Program-made: the position numbers and the translations under genes | NCBI RefSeq assembly: GCF_020442045.1 | Contig: NZ_JAGRLA010000129.1 | Span: 1 to 54,067, forward strand | Direction of reading: 5' to 3' | Length of the DNA: 54,067 bases | DNA from: Bauldia sp. | GTDB lineage: Bacteria > Pseudomonadota > Alphaproteobacteria > Rhizobiales > Kaistiaceae | The notes under the pieces: generated by a model | The model's database searches: none | Told to the model about the DNA's origin: nothing | What the model saw: the letters and a program-made list of their open reading frames with translations, nothing else | In this document: in pieces, positions 26,361-36,279 of the stretch | How the letters are laid out: every line of letters starts with the position of its first letter | Numbering within the stretch: the stretch's first letter is position 1

Positions 26361-27758
26361 CTACTGAGCCTTACGATAGCCGGCGCGATCCATCAAAGCA
26401 TTGATGTCGGCGGCAACGCCATCAAGGACGGTCTGTGGGTCGGCACCTTCATAGATCTGGTGCGCACCGGCTGCCCACACGTTCTTGATGGCGCCTTGCT
26501 GGTCGGCCGGCATGAAAGCGGGCTTGGACCACTGACTGAGATTGGCCTTGGCAGCCTCGATCCAGGTGCCGTTACCCCATTTTCCGTACTTTTCGGCAAA
26601 TTCGGGCGCCTCGTACACCGAAGCACGACTCGGCATAAGCAGGTTCTTTTCGACAGCCAGCTTCAGCATGACGGGTTTGCTGCTGAAATACTGGGCCAGC
26701 AACCAGGCCGCCTGCTTGCGCGGGGAGTGATCGTTGATGGCCAGGCCGAAATAGTAGTAATCGGCAAACTTGGACTCGGCGCTGCCAAGGTTTCCATAGA
26801 CGACGTCGCCAGCGACCCGGGACTGCTCCGGATCTTCGTACCCGACGGCGAACCAGTCGGCATCATACCACATGCCGAATTCACCCTGGGCTGCGCGGTT
26901 CCGCAGGTCCGTCCATTCCATCGTCAGCCAGCCCTGCGGCCCATAGGGTTGGAGGATCTCGTTCAGCAGCAGATTATGAACATAGACGCTCTCGGGCGAT
27001 GCAAGCTGAGAATTCATGCCGCTGTCGAGATCGACGGCACCATAGTTGATGAGGAAGTTGATAAGCGCGGCGTTGACGACGCCAACGCCGCCACGAGCGG
27101 CAAAGCCCGCCATAGCGTCACCTTCACCCTCCTGAATCGTCTTCGCCGCATCACGGACCTCCTCAAGAGTCGAGGGCAGGGTCAGCCCGTATTTGTCAAG
27201 GATGCTCTGGCGCGCCGCGATCATGTAGGACTCGGACATGAACGGCACCACATAGGTATTGCCTGTACCGGCCGGATGACCCGGTTGGCCGTCCCAGCTG
27301 GCCGCGGCCAGAACCTTGCTGTCGACATCGTCGAGATCGTACCAGTCGAGATCCGTCAGCTTAGGATCGTTCAGGAACTGATCGATATTTGAAATGCTTC
27401 CGGTCGGTCCATAGAGCCAGTCGAAATCGCCGCCATTGGCCAGAAACATGTCGTATTGCGGATCGGGACTGCTGAGATCGAGCTGAACTTTCTGGAAGTA
27501 TGCGTCCCAGGAAATCTGTTCGACCTCAACCTTGATTCCGGTCAGTTGCTCAAAGTCGGCGACGACTGACTGCAGGGCGGCCGATGCCGGATGTTGCCCG
27601 CCCAGAAAGCGAAGCGTGGTCCCTTCGAACTGGCGCCAATCAATGTTGGCGCCTTCCGGCCCTACGATGTCCTGAGCCCACGCCGTCGACGCCAGCCCCA
27701 GACCGGTGACAACAGCGAGGCCGGCCAGAAACTGGCGGCATATGTTATCGCGAGTCAT
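26361..27758 (-). CDS. Extracellular solute-binding protein of the CUT1 sugar importer
   Basis: Protein of 465 aa with a signal peptide (to about residue 28, STAWA-Q). The mature protein follows the family 1 pattern: TTLRFLGGQHPASAALQSVVADFEQLTGIKVEVEQISWDAYFQKVQLDL, then YDMFLANGGDFDWLY. It delivers the substrate to the two permeases from the periplasm. The ribosome binding site GAGGAGGAGGAGAGG just before the ATG is unusually strong, suiting a highly expressed protein. The ligand is unknown. The gene follows the bicupin gene by 65 bp. Confidence 0.9.
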   Translation of the reverse strand: MTRDNICRQFLAGLAVVTGLGLASTAWAQDIVGPEGANIDWRQFEGTTLRFLGGQHPASAALQSVVADFEQLTGIKVEVEQISWDAYFQKVQLDLSSPDPQYDMFLANGGDFDWLYGPTGSISNIDQFLNDPKLTDLDWYDLDDVDSKVLAAASWDGQPGHPAGTGNTYVVPFMSESYMIAARQSILDKYGLTLPSTLEEVRDAAKTIQEGEGDAMAGFAARGGVGVVNAALINFLINYGAVDLDSGMNSQLASPESVYVHNLLLNEILQPYGPQGWLTMEWTDLRNRAAQGEFGMWYDADWFAVGYEDPEQSRVAGDVVYGNLGSAESKFADYYYFGLAINDHSPRKQAAWLLAQYFSSKPVMLKLAVEKNLLMPSRASVYEAPEFAEKYGKWGNGTWIEAAKANLSQWSKPAFMPADQQGAIKNVWAAGAHQIYEGADPQTVLDGVAADINALMDRAGYRKAQ

Positions 27759-27823
27759 TTCCTCTCCTCCTCCTCAGATATGAAGCACCGTGTCCAGCCC
27801 GGCGGGCTGGCCCGTCGGTCAGA

Positions 27824-29077
27824 TCATCCGGGCTCACCCGGAAACAGATCCGGGCGCAGATGCGTAAGGCCCGTTGGATTGTGTTCGATCCGTTCTATGG
27901 GATTGGGAACGAAAACGTTCAGCGTCTCCCGGGAGTCCATGAAGACGTACGTGCCGGGCTCATTCAGGGCCGCACGCTCTTCTTTGGTCGGACGCGGGGG
28001 CTTGGTATAGACATAGGCGCCGTGTGGATACCGGCTGGTTCCGGGCACCTTGCCGAACACGCTCTGCCGCGTATGGAAATAGAGCGCCGTGTAGTCGCCG
28101 GCGTCCACATGGGGCATGCCGCGTGGCAGGATGACGAGATCACCGGCCTCGTAGTCGTAGACTTCCGTCTCGACTGTGGGATCGCCGTCACCGATTGTGA
28201 CCGTGCCGCGACCGCTGATGATGTATTTGTATTCCTCGACATCGGGATGAGAATGCGAGTCGAAAGGCCGATCGCGATCAGAAATCGAACTGTGGGTCGC
28301 CCCGATGCAAATGGCTAGATCGTCGGTCCAGGTCAGCGGAAAGGCCCACTGCTTGTTCCCCGCATTCGCGTTATAGACCTCCGGCGCGTCGACGGCCTTG
28401 CGCAGCAGCCTGGCACCGATCACCGAGGGATTGACCAGTTCCTGGGCCTGGTTCGCCGCGTCTCCGGTCTGAGGATCGCGCGGCGTCACATTTCGATAGA
28501 GCGCTTCCGCATCGGCGCGATGCGGGCTTGCGGCAACCGATCCGTACGGCACCGGTACCTCGAGCCGCTGACTGCACAACGGGTCAAAGAGATAGGCGCC
28601 ATTCGGTCCGTCCTCGGCACCGCAACTCAGATAGTCGAGCACCGGATGGCAGAAACGGCTGTGGGGCGCTGCCTTTCCGAAAGCATTGGTGCGCGCGTGC
28701 AAGGCGACCGCCTTGAACGCTCCGGCCAGGCAATAGGGCACGTCGCGCGGGACGATGACGAGATCGCCGGCCTCGAACTCGTAATGTTCAACGCCATATC
28801 CGCCGGTCCCACCCAGACGAACCTGACCGCTCCCTTCCAGGCACAGCACATAAAGATTGAAATCGGGGTGGGCGCGTAGGGACGAATCCTCGTCGGTCGC
28901 CATCTCGATGCGCGCAAAGAAACCGAGATCGTTCAACTCGCTCAACGGATAGAGGTGATATCGCACCCCGGTTCCGAGGTCCGCAGAGCATGTTGCCCTG
29001 CCGGGGAGGATACGGGCGCCGGGAATATACGGATTGGCGGCCTGTGCCGCATTGGGCCGCCGGAACATTTCGTCCAA
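27824..29077 (-). CDS. Bicupin-domain protein, first gene of the sugar importer operon
   Basis: Protein of 417 aa with no signal peptide and two cupin barrels. The first, about 60-150, has HPDFNLYVLCLEGSGQVRLGG and FEAGDLVIVPRDVPY. The second, about 270-365, has HSHPDVEEYKYIISGRGTVTIGDG and YEAGDLVILPRGMPHVDAGDYTAL. The second carries the usual metal-binding pattern (HSH, E, later H); the first lacks most of the histidines and may be structural. It could be a dioxygenase, isomerase or other sugar-acid enzyme acting on the imported compound. I do not recognise the exact family. It is divergent from the LacI-type regulator. Confidence 0.75.
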   Translation of the reverse strand: MDEMFRRPNAAQAANPYIPGARILPGRATCSADLGTGVRYHLYPLSELNDLGFFARIEMATDEDSSLRAHPDFNLYVLCLEGSGQVRLGGTGGYGVEHYEFEAGDLVIVPRDVPYCLAGAFKAVALHARTNAFGKAAPHSRFCHPVLDYLSCGAEDGPNGAYLFDPLCSQRLEVPVPYGSVAASPHRADAEALYRNVTPRDPQTGDAANQAQELVNPSVIGARLLRKAVDAPEVYNANAGNKQWAFPLTWTDDLAICIGATHSSISDRDRPFDSHSHPDVEEYKYIISGRGTVTIGDGDPTVETEVYDYEAGDLVILPRGMPHVDAGDYTALYFHTRQSVFGKVPGTSRYPHGAYVYTKPPRPTKEERAALNEPGTYVFMDSRETLNVFVPNPIERIEHNPTGLTHLRPDLFPGEPG

Positions 29078-29130
29078 GTCTCTCCTCCATCACGCAGGCT
29101 TAGAATGCAACGTTAATTGCAAAATTGCTA

Positions 29131-29147
29131 CAAATTGCTGCAATTTG
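29131..29147. promoter_or_regulatory. Perfect palindromic operator of the LacI-family regulator (proximal to the bicupin operon)
   Basis: CAAATTGCTGCAATTTG is a perfect 17-bp palindrome about 55 bp upstream of the bicupin start, in the divergent control region. LacI-family proteins bind palindromes of this size. A related site shares the TGCTGCAAT core near the regulator gene. Confidence 0.65.
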
Positions 29148-29204
29148 TCAAGGATTTTTGCGGATGGCATCGAAAAATGCTCAGTTCAGGCCTTCACAAA
29201 TGAA

Positions 29205-29223
29205 AAATCTGCTGCAATCTTGC
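29205..29223. promoter_or_regulatory. Second, imperfect operator near the regulator start
   Basis: AAATCTGCTGCAATCTTGC at 29205-29223 repeats the TGCTGCAAT core of the perfect palindrome with altered flanks, about 50 bp before the regulator's start. It may allow looping between both promoters or autoregulation. Confidence 0.45.
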
Positions 29224-29273
29224 GAACTTCCACCGGATGATCGGTGATCTGACATCGCCATGGGGAACATCGG

Positions 29274-30314
29274 TTGGTGGCAAAACGCATAACGCTCGCG
29301 CAACTGGCGCGGGATCTGGGCCTTTCGACAGCCACGGTGAGTCGTGCCTTGCGCGATGACGAGGCGGTCAATCTCGATACCCGATCGGCCGTACAACGCC
29401 ACGCGGCTGAACTCGGCTACACGCCGCGGTCGAGCAAGGACCGCGATTCACGCCGACCCGGGGCACGGCTCAAGGGCGGGTTCGGCCTCGTGCACCCGTT
29501 GACCAGCTTCGCCTTCGAGGATCCGCTGCTCCTAGATTTCATTGGCGGAATGGCAAGCCGCACCTTCGAACTGGGGCGCCTGTTCCACATGGTGCCGATC
29601 GAAGTGTCCCAGGAGGAGATGTGCTATGGGAATCTTCTCGATGAGGGCACCCTGGATGGCTTCATCCTCCTGAATGCCCGACCGAGCTCCGATTGGCGCA
29701 TCCGCTACCTGCTCGCCCGCAACGTTCCCTTTGTCGTGCATGGACGCGGCAAGGAGGCCACGCCTTATCCGTGCCTTGACGTTGGCTTTCGCAGCGGCCA
29801 CCGGCGTGCTGTCCAGCACCTTCTGGATTTTGGACACAGGCAGATCGCCCTCCTCAATTCGCTACCCGGGACACTCATTGCCGCCGAGTGGGATGCCGGA
29901 TATCGAGAGGGACTTGAGGCCGGCGGAATAAAAGGCCGTGCCAATTGGATCCTCAGCGGGCCCAAAACCGAAGAGTTCGGCTACCGCGCCCTGAGGCAGC
30001 TTCTCGAAAGCGAGCCGGCACCCACAGCGCTTGTCTGCTCGAATGTGCTTTCGGCCAAGGGTGCCGTGCAGGCAGTAAGTGACCTCGGTCTTGCCATTGG
30101 CAGGGATTTCTCCCTGGTCGCCTACGACGACCAACTGCCTGGCGCATTCTTCTCCGTTCCGTTGACGACGATCTTCGCCCCATGCCGCCCAATGGGAACC
30201 ATGCTGGTGGATCTGCTGGATCGTGCAGCGGCCAGTGAACCCTATGATTCACTGCATGCTTACATCGAACCAGAACTCGTCATCAGGACATCGACCGGCC
30301 CTTCACCTGCTTAA
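29274..30314 (+). CDS. LacI-family transcriptional regulator
   Basis: Protein of 346 aa. The start is TTG at 29274 or GTG at 29277; GGGGAAC lies at a suitable distance upstream and no ATG is in frame. Residues 4-50 are a LacI helix-turn-helix (ITLAQLARDLGLSTATVSRALRDD...YTPR). The rest is a periplasmic-binding-protein-like effector domain, with the family's HLLDFGHRQIALLN and ALVCSNVLSAKGAVQAVSDLGL blocks. It most likely represses the divergent bicupin-ABC operon until the transported compound or a derivative is present. Confidence 0.92.
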   Translation: MVAKRITLAQLARDLGLSTATVSRALRDDEAVNLDTRSAVQRHAAELGYTPRSSKDRDSRRPGARLKGGFGLVHPLTSFAFEDPLLLDFIGGMASRTFELGRLFHMVPIEVSQEEMCYGNLLDEGTLDGFILLNARPSSDWRIRYLLARNVPFVVHGRGKEATPYPCLDVGFRSGHRRAVQHLLDFGHRQIALLNSLPGTLIAAEWDAGYREGLEAGGIKGRANWILSGPKTEEFGYRALRQLLESEPAPTALVCSNVLSAKGAVQAVSDLGLAIGRDFSLVAYDDQLPGAFFSVPLTTIFAPCRPMGTMLVDLLDRAAASEPYDSLHAYIEPELVIRTSTGPSPA

Positions 30315-30372
30315 GCCGCTCGCGGTCGCCGAGGCGATAATCGACCAATACTTGGCGCGGAAGGATAACAAT

Positions 30373-31194
30373 TCAGCCGCCGCCCTCCGCGTAGTCCTGT
30401 GGCGCGAGGTACCAGGTGTTGACGCCACCACCATCGACGAGAAGCATATGCCCCGTCGTCGAGGCGGCATGAGGTGACGCGAGGAACGCCACTGCCCGCG
30501 CCACATCGACGGGGTCGGCCGCCTGCCGCAACGGCAGACGCCGGACCTCCTCCGCGAGCTCCGGTTCACGCGTTTCCCAGCCGGAACCCGCCTCACGGAT
30601 CGGCCCCGGGCTGACGCCGTTGACCCTGATGCCGTGCTTCGCCCATTCGAGCGACATCTGGCGCGTGAGATTGACCACGGCCGCCTTTGCCGGGCCATAG
30701 CCACCGGCGAAGGGATAGGACCGGTGCGCCGACGCCCCGGCGATGTTGACGATCGATCCGCGCCCCGCCGGGATCATGCGCCTGGCGGCGGCGACGCTGC
30801 AGAGAAACGTCCCCTTGGCGTTGACGGCGAAAACGGCGTCCCAATCCGCCTCGGAGAGTTGTTCGAGCGGTCCGTGGGCGGTGTATCCGGCATTGTTGAC
30901 CAGCACGTCCAGGGTTCCCAGCGCATCGCAGACCGTCCCGATCATGCCTTCGACGGATTCGCGATCGGTGATATCGGCCTTGACCGCGACCGCGCGGCGG
31001 CCAAGCTCCCGGATCTCCCCGGCAACCTGCTCGGCGGCGGCGACATCCGAGTGCGAAACCACCGCGACATCCGCGCCTTCGGCCGCCAACTCCAGGGAGA
31101 TTGCCCTGCCAACCCCCTTGCCACCTCCGGTTACGACGGCTATTGCGCCAATCAAGCGCCCGGTGCGGGCACCCTGCTTCGATACGGTTTGCAT
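30373..31194 (-). CDS. Short-chain dehydrogenase/reductase next to hutC
   Basis: Classical SDR of 273 aa from the ATG at 31194. The cofactor motif is TGGGKGVG at 22-29, followed by NNAG at 100-103 and the catalytic triad Ser155, Tyr166 and Lys170 (GYGPAK). The C-terminus has VNGVSPGPI, usual for the family. Small residues at the end of beta-2 (VSHSD) suggest NADP or mixed use. The substrate is not predictable. The gene is divergent from hutC and a HutC-like half site lies about 40 bp upstream of its start, so it may belong to histidine or imidazole metabolism. It ends 58 bp from the LacI gene (convergent). Confidence 0.9.
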   Translation of the reverse strand: MQTVSKQGARTGRLIGAIAVVTGGGKGVGRAISLELAAEGADVAVVSHSDVAAAEQVAGEIRELGRRAVAVKADITDRESVEGMIGTVCDALGTLDVLVNNAGYTAHGPLEQLSEADWDAVFAVNAKGTFLCSVAAARRMIPAGRGSIVNIAGASAHRSYPFAGGYGPAKAAVVNLTRQMSLEWAKHGIRVNGVSPGPIREAGSGWETREPELAEEVRRLPLRQAADPVDVARAVAFLASPHAASTTGHMLLVDGGGVNTWYLAPQDYAEGGG

Positions 31195-31231
31195 TATCTG
31201 GCGGCTCCTGCCCGATTGAAAAGCGGATTGT

Positions 31232-31247
31232 TTTTGTCTAGGCAAAG
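31232..31247. promoter_or_regulatory. HutC-like operator upstream of the SDR gene
   Basis: TTTTGTCTAGGCAAAG contains the TTTTGTCTA core seen at the two hut/ABC sites and is itself a dyad (TTTG...CAAA). It lies between the SDR gene and hutC and could control both. Confidence 0.5.
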
Positions 31248-31377
31248 CATCCCGATCAGCATTGCCCTCACTTCCAGTCGCCGGGCCCGGTCGCCTCGCG
31301 ATGTCTTTCGGCCTGCCCTAATGGGTGATCGACACTGAACGGCAACATGCGTCTCCCGCAACCGCGAAATCCAAGCC

Positions 31378-32136
31378 ATGACGAAGATGCCTCGGTCCAA
31401 GCCCAGCAAGCCTGAAAACGGCTCGATTTCCGCCCGCATCCGCGCCGATATCGAGCGGAATATCGTTTCCGGCAAATGGCCCCCGGGCTACAAGATTCCG
31501 TTCGAGCGGGAGCTCGTGTCGCAATACGGCTGCTCCAGAATGACCGTGAACAAGGCCCTGCTCGCGCTGACGGCCAACGGGATGATCTATCGCCGGCGCA
31601 GCGTCGGGTCTTTCGTCTCCGCCCCGCGGGTGGAACGCTCCGTCCTTGAAATCCAGGACCTCGCCAAAGAAGCCGCGCGCCGCGGCGTCGCCTACCGGCA
31701 CGAGGTCAGAAGCCGCAAGGTCGAGACGCTCGATCCGGCCACGGCCAAGTCGGTCGGCCTCGGCAATCGCCGTCGCGTCATGCACGTGGTCTGCGTCCAC
31801 TTCATGAGCGACGTCCCGGTCGCCTTCGAAGACCGGCTGATCTCCCTGGCGAAGGTCCCCGAGGCCCGGAAATGCACCTTCGAGGATACCGCGCCGGGAA
31901 CCTGGCTTCTGCAGACCGTTCCCTGGACGGAGGCGGAACACATCATCCGCGCGCGCAGTGCCACGCCGGCAATCGCCAAGCAGCTCCGCATCGAGCCGAA
32001 CGCGGCTTGCCTCACGCTCGAACGACATACCTGGCACGAAAACCTCCTCGTCACCCGCGTCGAGATTGTCTATCCGGGCGACCGTCATCAGTTCGTCGGC
32101 CGCTTCTCGCCGGTCGAGCACCGCGGTTCCGAATAG
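31378..32136 (+). CDS. hutC: Histidine utilisation repressor HutC (GntR family)
   Basis: Protein of 252 aa. Residues about 15-82 are a GntR winged helix-turn-helix (SISARIRADIERNIVSGKWPPGYKIPFERELVSQYGCSRMTVNKALLAL). Residues about 100-245 are a UTRA ligand-binding domain, with VEIVYPGDRHQFVGRF at the end. It converges on hutU with a 9-bp gap and sits at the end of the hut cluster. HutC represses hut genes and is released by urocanate. Shared TTTTGTCTA sites upstream of hutI/hutF, the ABC importer and the SDR suggest its regulon. Confidence 0.93.
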   Translation: MTKMPRSKPSKPENGSISARIRADIERNIVSGKWPPGYKIPFERELVSQYGCSRMTVNKALLALTANGMIYRRRSVGSFVSAPRVERSVLEIQDLAKEAARRGVAYRHEVRSRKVETLDPATAKSVGLGNRRRVMHVVCVHFMSDVPVAFEDRLISLAKVPEARKCTFEDTAPGTWLLQTVPWTEAEHIIRARSATPAIAKQLRIEPNAACLTLERHTWHENLLVTRVEIVYPGDRHQFVGRFSPVEHRGSE

Positions 32137-32145
32137 CCGTTCACC

Positions 32146-33807
32146 TCAGCGGCCCGCCAGGTCGAGTGAGAAGCGGCGGGCGCAGGCAATCGCTTCCTCA
32201 TAGCCCGCGTCCGCGTGGCGCATGACACCGCTGGCAGGGTCGTTCCACAATACCCGACCCAGCCGTTCCGCCGCTTCCGGCGTGCCGTCGGCCACGATCA
32301 CCATCCCGGCGTGCTGGGAGTAGCCCATCCCGACGCCGCCGCCGTGATGGATCGAAACCCAGGTTGCCCCCGAGGCGCAATTCACGAGCGCGTTGAGCAG
32401 CGGCCAGTCGGACACCGCATCCGAGCCGTCGCGCATCGATTCCGTCTCGCGATTCGGACTGGCGACCGAACCGGAGTCGAGATGATCCCGGCCGATGACG
32501 ATCGGCGCCTTGAGCTCTCCGCTGGCGACCATCTCGTTGAAGGCGAGGCCGAGACGGTGGCGATCCCCGAGGCCTACCCAGCAAATGCGTGCCGGAAGCC
32601 CCTGGAACCGGATGCGGCTCCGGGCCATGTCGAGCCACCGGTGAAGGTGCGGATTGTCGGGCATCAGCTCCTTCACCTTCTCGTCCGTGCGGTAGATGTC
32701 CTCCGGGTCACCGGAAAGCGCCACCCACCGGAACGGACCGACGCCCCGACAGAACAGCGGTCGGATATAGGCCGGAACGAAGCCGGGGAAATCGAACGCC
32801 CTGGCCACCCCTTCATCCTTGGCCACCTGCCGGATGTTGTTGCCGTAGTCGACAGTGGGAACACCATCATGGAAGAAGTCGAGCATCGCCTGGACGTGTT
32901 GGGCAATCGAGGCCTTGGCGGCCTTGGCCACGGATCCGGGATCGGATTCCCGCCGTGACTGCCACTCCGAAAGTGACCAGCCGACCGGCAGGTAGCCGTT
33001 GGCCGGGTCGTGAGCGGAGGTTTGGTCGGTCAGGAAGTCGGGACGGATGCCACGGCGGAAAATTTCCGGCAGGACCTCGGCCGCGTTGCCGAGCAGAGCG
33101 ACGGAGACCGGCTTGCGCTCGGCCGTGCTCTGCCGGATCATCGCCAGCGCCTCGTCGAGATCCTTCGCCACCTTGTCGACATAGCCGGTGGCGAGTCGCA
33201 TCTCGATGCGGCTCGGCTGGCATTCGATCGCCAGGCAGGACGCGCCTGCCATGGTCGCCGCCAGCGGCTGCGCGCCACCCATCCCGCCGAGGCCCGCGGT
33301 CAGCAGCCAGCGGCCGGAAAGGTCCCCGCCATAGTGCTGACGGCCCGCTTCGACAAAGGTCTCGTAGGTGCCCTGAAGGATCCCCTGCGACCCGATATAG
33401 ATCCACGAGCCGGCCGTCATCTGGCCGTACATCATGAGCCCCTTGCGGTCGAGCTCCTGGAATGTCTCCCAGGTCGCCCAATGCGGCACCAGGTTCGAAT
33501 TGGCGATCAGAACCCGCGGCGCCGCGCCATGGGTGGTGAAGACGCCGACCGGCTTCCCCGACTGGATCAGCAGCGTCTCGTCGCCCTTCAGGCGTCGCAG
33601 CGTCTCGACGATGCGGTCGAAGCTGTTCCAGTCGCGCGCCGCACGACCGATGCCGCCGTAGACGACCAGTTCACTCGGGCGTTCGGCGACCTCGGGATCG
33701 AGATTGTTCATGATCATGCGGAGCGGCGCCTCGGTCAGCCAGCTCCGTGCCGTGAGGTCGGTGCCGCGCGGTGCGCGAACAACGCGGGTGTTATCGAGCG
33801 GGGTCAT
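32146..33807 (-). CDS. hutU: Urocanate hydratase
   Basis: Protein of 553 aa from the ATG at 33807 ([15 protein letters not shown]). The NAD-binding glycine-rich block [20 protein letters not shown] and the active-site block [16 protein letters not shown] with its conserved Cys are present, as is [19 protein letters not shown]. It converts urocanate to 4-imidazolone-5-propionate with tightly bound NAD. Last gene of hutIHGU, 25 bp after hutG. Confidence 0.97.
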   Translation of the reverse strand: MTPLDNTRVVRAPRGTDLTARSWLTEAPLRMIMNNLDPEVAERPSELVVYGGIGRAARDWNSFDRIVETLRRLKGDETLLIQSGKPVGVFTTHGAAPRVLIANSNLVPHWATWETFQELDRKGLMMYGQMTAGSWIYIGSQGILQGTYETFVEAGRQHYGGDLSGRWLLTAGLGGMGGAQPLAATMAGASCLAIECQPSRIEMRLATGYVDKVAKDLDEALAMIRQSTAERKPVSVALLGNAAEVLPEIFRRGIRPDFLTDQTSAHDPANGYLPVGWSLSEWQSRRESDPGSVAKAAKASIAQHVQAMLDFFHDGVPTVDYGNNIRQVAKDEGVARAFDFPGFVPAYIRPLFCRGVGPFRWVALSGDPEDIYRTDEKVKELMPDNPHLHRWLDMARSRIRFQGLPARICWVGLGDRHRLGLAFNEMVASGELKAPIVIGRDHLDSGSVASPNRETESMRDGSDAVSDWPLLNALVNCASGATWVSIHHGGGVGMGYSQHAGMVIVADGTPEAAERLGRVLWNDPASGVMRHADAGYEEAIACARRFSLDLAGR

Positions 33808-33832
33808 TGAAGAAGCTTTCCTGAAAGTGAGA

Positions 33833-34672
33833 CTAGCGGACAGCAGAAGGGGCCTCGCCGGTAAAGGCGAGGCAGGTTCGGAGAACATCGCCGAGGACGG
33901 CGCGCATCGGCGCAGCGCGCGCATCGTCATAGGGGCGGGGCCAGTTGTCCGGCGTCGGGCGGCCGGGTTCGTCCATGTAGCCGCGGCAGGCGAGTTCCAT
34001 CTGGACGGCGTGCACCCCGTCGGATGGCCGGCCGTAATGCCGGGTGATCCAGCCGCCCTTGAAGCGACCGTCGACAACCACCGAGTACGGCGAGACCGCG
34101 CAGACCGAGGCGATCGCGTCGCTGAGCCGGGCATCGCAGCTCGCGCCGCCATTCGTACCGATATTGAAGTTGGGAAGGGTGCCCTCGAAGAGCCGGGGGA
34201 TGTCGGAGCGGATCGAATGGCAGTCGTAGAGCACGATCCCGCGATGCCGCCGGCGGAGGCGGGCAATCTCCGCCGAAAGGACCTCGTGATACGGCTCGAA
34301 ATATCGCGTTCGCCGCTCGTCGATCTCGGCACCGGCCGGTTCCTCGCCCGCGCGGTAGAGCGCCTCGCCGTCGAAGGTCTCGACCGGTACCAGACCGGTC
34401 GTCGCCTGGCCCGGATAGAGCGACACGCCCGACGGATCGCGGTTGACGTCGATCACGGTCCGCGAGACGGCGGTCCTTACGATGGTCGCGTCGAATGCCT
34501 CGGCGAAATCGTAAAGACGGTCGACCCACCAGTCGGTGTCCTTGACGGCGAGCCAGCGGGACGCCAGACGCGCTTCGATCGCCGGATCGAGCTCCGTCCC
34601 CGTATGGGGAAGACTGAGGATCAGCGGGACTGCCCCCTGCCTCACGGTCACGAAGCCCGGCGCGGGCGTCAC
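33833..34672 (-). CDS. hutG: N-formylglutamate deformylase (HutG)
   Basis: Protein of 279 aa with a GTG start at 34672 that overlaps the hutH stop by four bases (GTGA). Family blocks include [61 protein letters not shown] and [10 protein letters not shown], matching the zinc-dependent amidohydrolases of this type. It cleaves N-formylglutamate to glutamate and formate. With hutF in the same cluster, it completes the five-step pathway. Confidence 0.95.
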   Translation of the reverse strand: MTPAPGFVTVRQGAVPLILSLPHTGTELDPAIEARLASRWLAVKDTDWWVDRLYDFAEAFDATIVRTAVSRTVIDVNRDPSGVSLYPGQATTGLVPVETFDGEALYRAGEEPAGAEIDERRTRYFEPYHEVLSAEIARLRRRHRGIVLYDCHSIRSDIPRLFEGTLPNFNIGTNGGASCDARLSDAIASVCAVSPYSVVVDGRFKGGWITRHYGRPSDGVHAVQMELACRGYMDEPGRPTPDNWPRPYDDARAAPMRAVLGDVLRTCLAFTGEAPSAVR

Positions 34673-36276
34673 GACGCACCCTTGTCCAGCCAGGGCAGGT
34701 CGATGCCGGCGGCGGTGATCGTCGCTCCGGTTCGCACGAGATCGGCCGCCGCGGCGATATCCGGCGCCATGTAGCGGTCGTCGGTCAACCGGTTGACACG
34801 ATGCCGGATGCAGGCGCGAACCCTCTCCAGGGGCGGGCTGGAGGTCAGTGGCTCGTGGAAATCGCAGCCCTGCGCGGCCGCGAGCAGCTCGATGGCGATC
34901 ACGTTTGCCGCATTCTCCGCCATGGCGAGCAGGCGGCGCGCACCATGGGTGGCCATCGACACGTGGTCTTCCTGGTTGGCGGAGGTCGGTATCGAATCGA
35001 CGCTTGCCGGAAAGGCCCGCTGCTTGTTCTCCGAGACGAGCGCCGCGGCCGTCACATGGGCGATCATGAACCCGGAATTGAGCCCCGGCGAGGGGGTGAG
35101 GAAGGCCGGCAGGCGGGACAGCGCCGGGTCGACCAGCAGCGCGATCCGGCGCTCGGAGAGCGAACCGATCTCGCAAAGCGCCATCGCGATCTGGTCGGCG
35201 GCGAAGGCCACCGGCTCGGCATGGAAATTCCCGCCGGAAATCACCTCGCCATCCTCGGCAAAGACCAGCGGATTGTCGGAGATCGCATTGGCCTCGGTTT
35301 CGAGGGTCGATGCCGATTGCCGCAGCAGGTCAAGTGCCGCGCCGACAACCTGCGGCTGGCAGCGGATGCAATAGGGATCCTGGACGCGGTCGTCATTGGC
35401 GAGATGCGAGGCGCGGATGTCGCTTCCCTCCATCAGCCGCCGCAGCCCGGCGGCCACTTCGATCTGGCCGCGATGCCGGCGGACGCGATGGATGCGCTCG
35501 TCAAAGGGCGTGTCGGAGCCTTTGGCCGCATCCGTCGACAGCGCTCCGGCGACGAGCGCCGTCTGCAGGACCCGCTCCGCCTCGAAGAGGCCGGCAAGGG
35601 CCAGGGCCGTCGATATCTGGGTGCCGTTGAGGAGGGCCAGTCCCTCCTTCGGACCAAGCCGCAACGGCGCGATGCCGGCGCGCAGGAGCGCGTCCTCGGC
35701 CGGCAGCCGCTCGCCGGAATGGATCGCCTCGCCAATCCCGAGCAGCATTGCCGACATATGGGCCAGCGGCGCGAGGTCCCCCGACGCCCCGACCGAGCCC
35801 TGCGCCGGAATCACCGGAACGAGGTCGGCTTCGAGGCAACTCAAGAGCGCGTCGATGACCTGCCAGCGGACGCCGGAAGCACCTTGCGCGAGGCCGGCGA
35901 TCTTCAGGGCCATCGCCAGGCGGACAACCGGCACCGGCATCGGTTCGCCGACGCCGGTCGCATGCGAGATCACCAGGTTCCTTTGCAACGCCGCCAGGTC
36001 GCCGTCGGCGATCCGTATGCTGGCGAGCTTTCCGAAGCCGGTATTGATCCCGTAGACGGGTTCGCCGCGGGCCAGAATCGCTTCGACCGCGGCCGCACCC
36101 TTGTCGACCGTCGTCCGGGCCGTCGGGACCAGCGAGACTTTCGCCCCCATCAGAATCCGGCGCCAGGAGGAAAGCGGGACCGCGCCGGGCTCGATCGACA
36201 CGCGTCCGACCTCACCTTCGCCCCCCTGCGCCGCCATCGAGCCGAGACCCGCTTCGACAAATGTCACCGCTTGCAT
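34669..36276 (-). CDS. hutH: Histidine ammonia-lyase
   Basis: Protein of 535 aa. The Ala164-Ser165-Gly166 triad in [13 protein letters not shown] forms the MIO cofactor, and the catalytic Tyr lies in VYGINTGFG at 74-82. The protein is about 20-25 residues longer than most HutH enzymes at the N-terminus, so translation may instead start at Met14 (36237). It releases ammonia from histidine to give urocanate, the inducer of the system. The gene follows hutI by 3 bp. Confidence 0.96.
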   Translation of the reverse strand: MQAVTFVEAGLGSMAAQGGEGEVGRVSIEPGAVPLSSWRRILMGAKVSLVPTARTTVDKGAAAVEAILARGEPVYGINTGFGKLASIRIADGDLAALQRNLVISHATGVGEPMPVPVVRLAMALKIAGLAQGASGVRWQVIDALLSCLEADLVPVIPAQGSVGASGDLAPLAHMSAMLLGIGEAIHSGERLPAEDALLRAGIAPLRLGPKEGLALLNGTQISTALALAGLFEAERVLQTALVAGALSTDAAKGSDTPFDERIHRVRRHRGQIEVAAGLRRLMEGSDIRASHLANDDRVQDPYCIRCQPQVVGAALDLLRQSASTLETEANAISDNPLVFAEDGEVISGGNFHAEPVAFAADQIAMALCEIGSLSERRIALLVDPALSRLPAFLTPSPGLNSGFMIAHVTAAALVSENKQRAFPASVDSIPTSANQEDHVSMATHGARRLLAMAENAANVIAIELLAAAQGCDFHEPLTSSPPLERVRACIRHRVNRLTDDRYMAPDIAAAADLVRTGATITAAGIDLPWLDKGAS

Positions 36277-36279
36277 ACC

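Noticed and set aside
22907..30314. Complete integrative element with att sites at tRNA-Ala
   Set aside because: I found no integrase gene and no repeat of the tRNA 3' end elsewhere in the window, so only an acquired segment is proposed.
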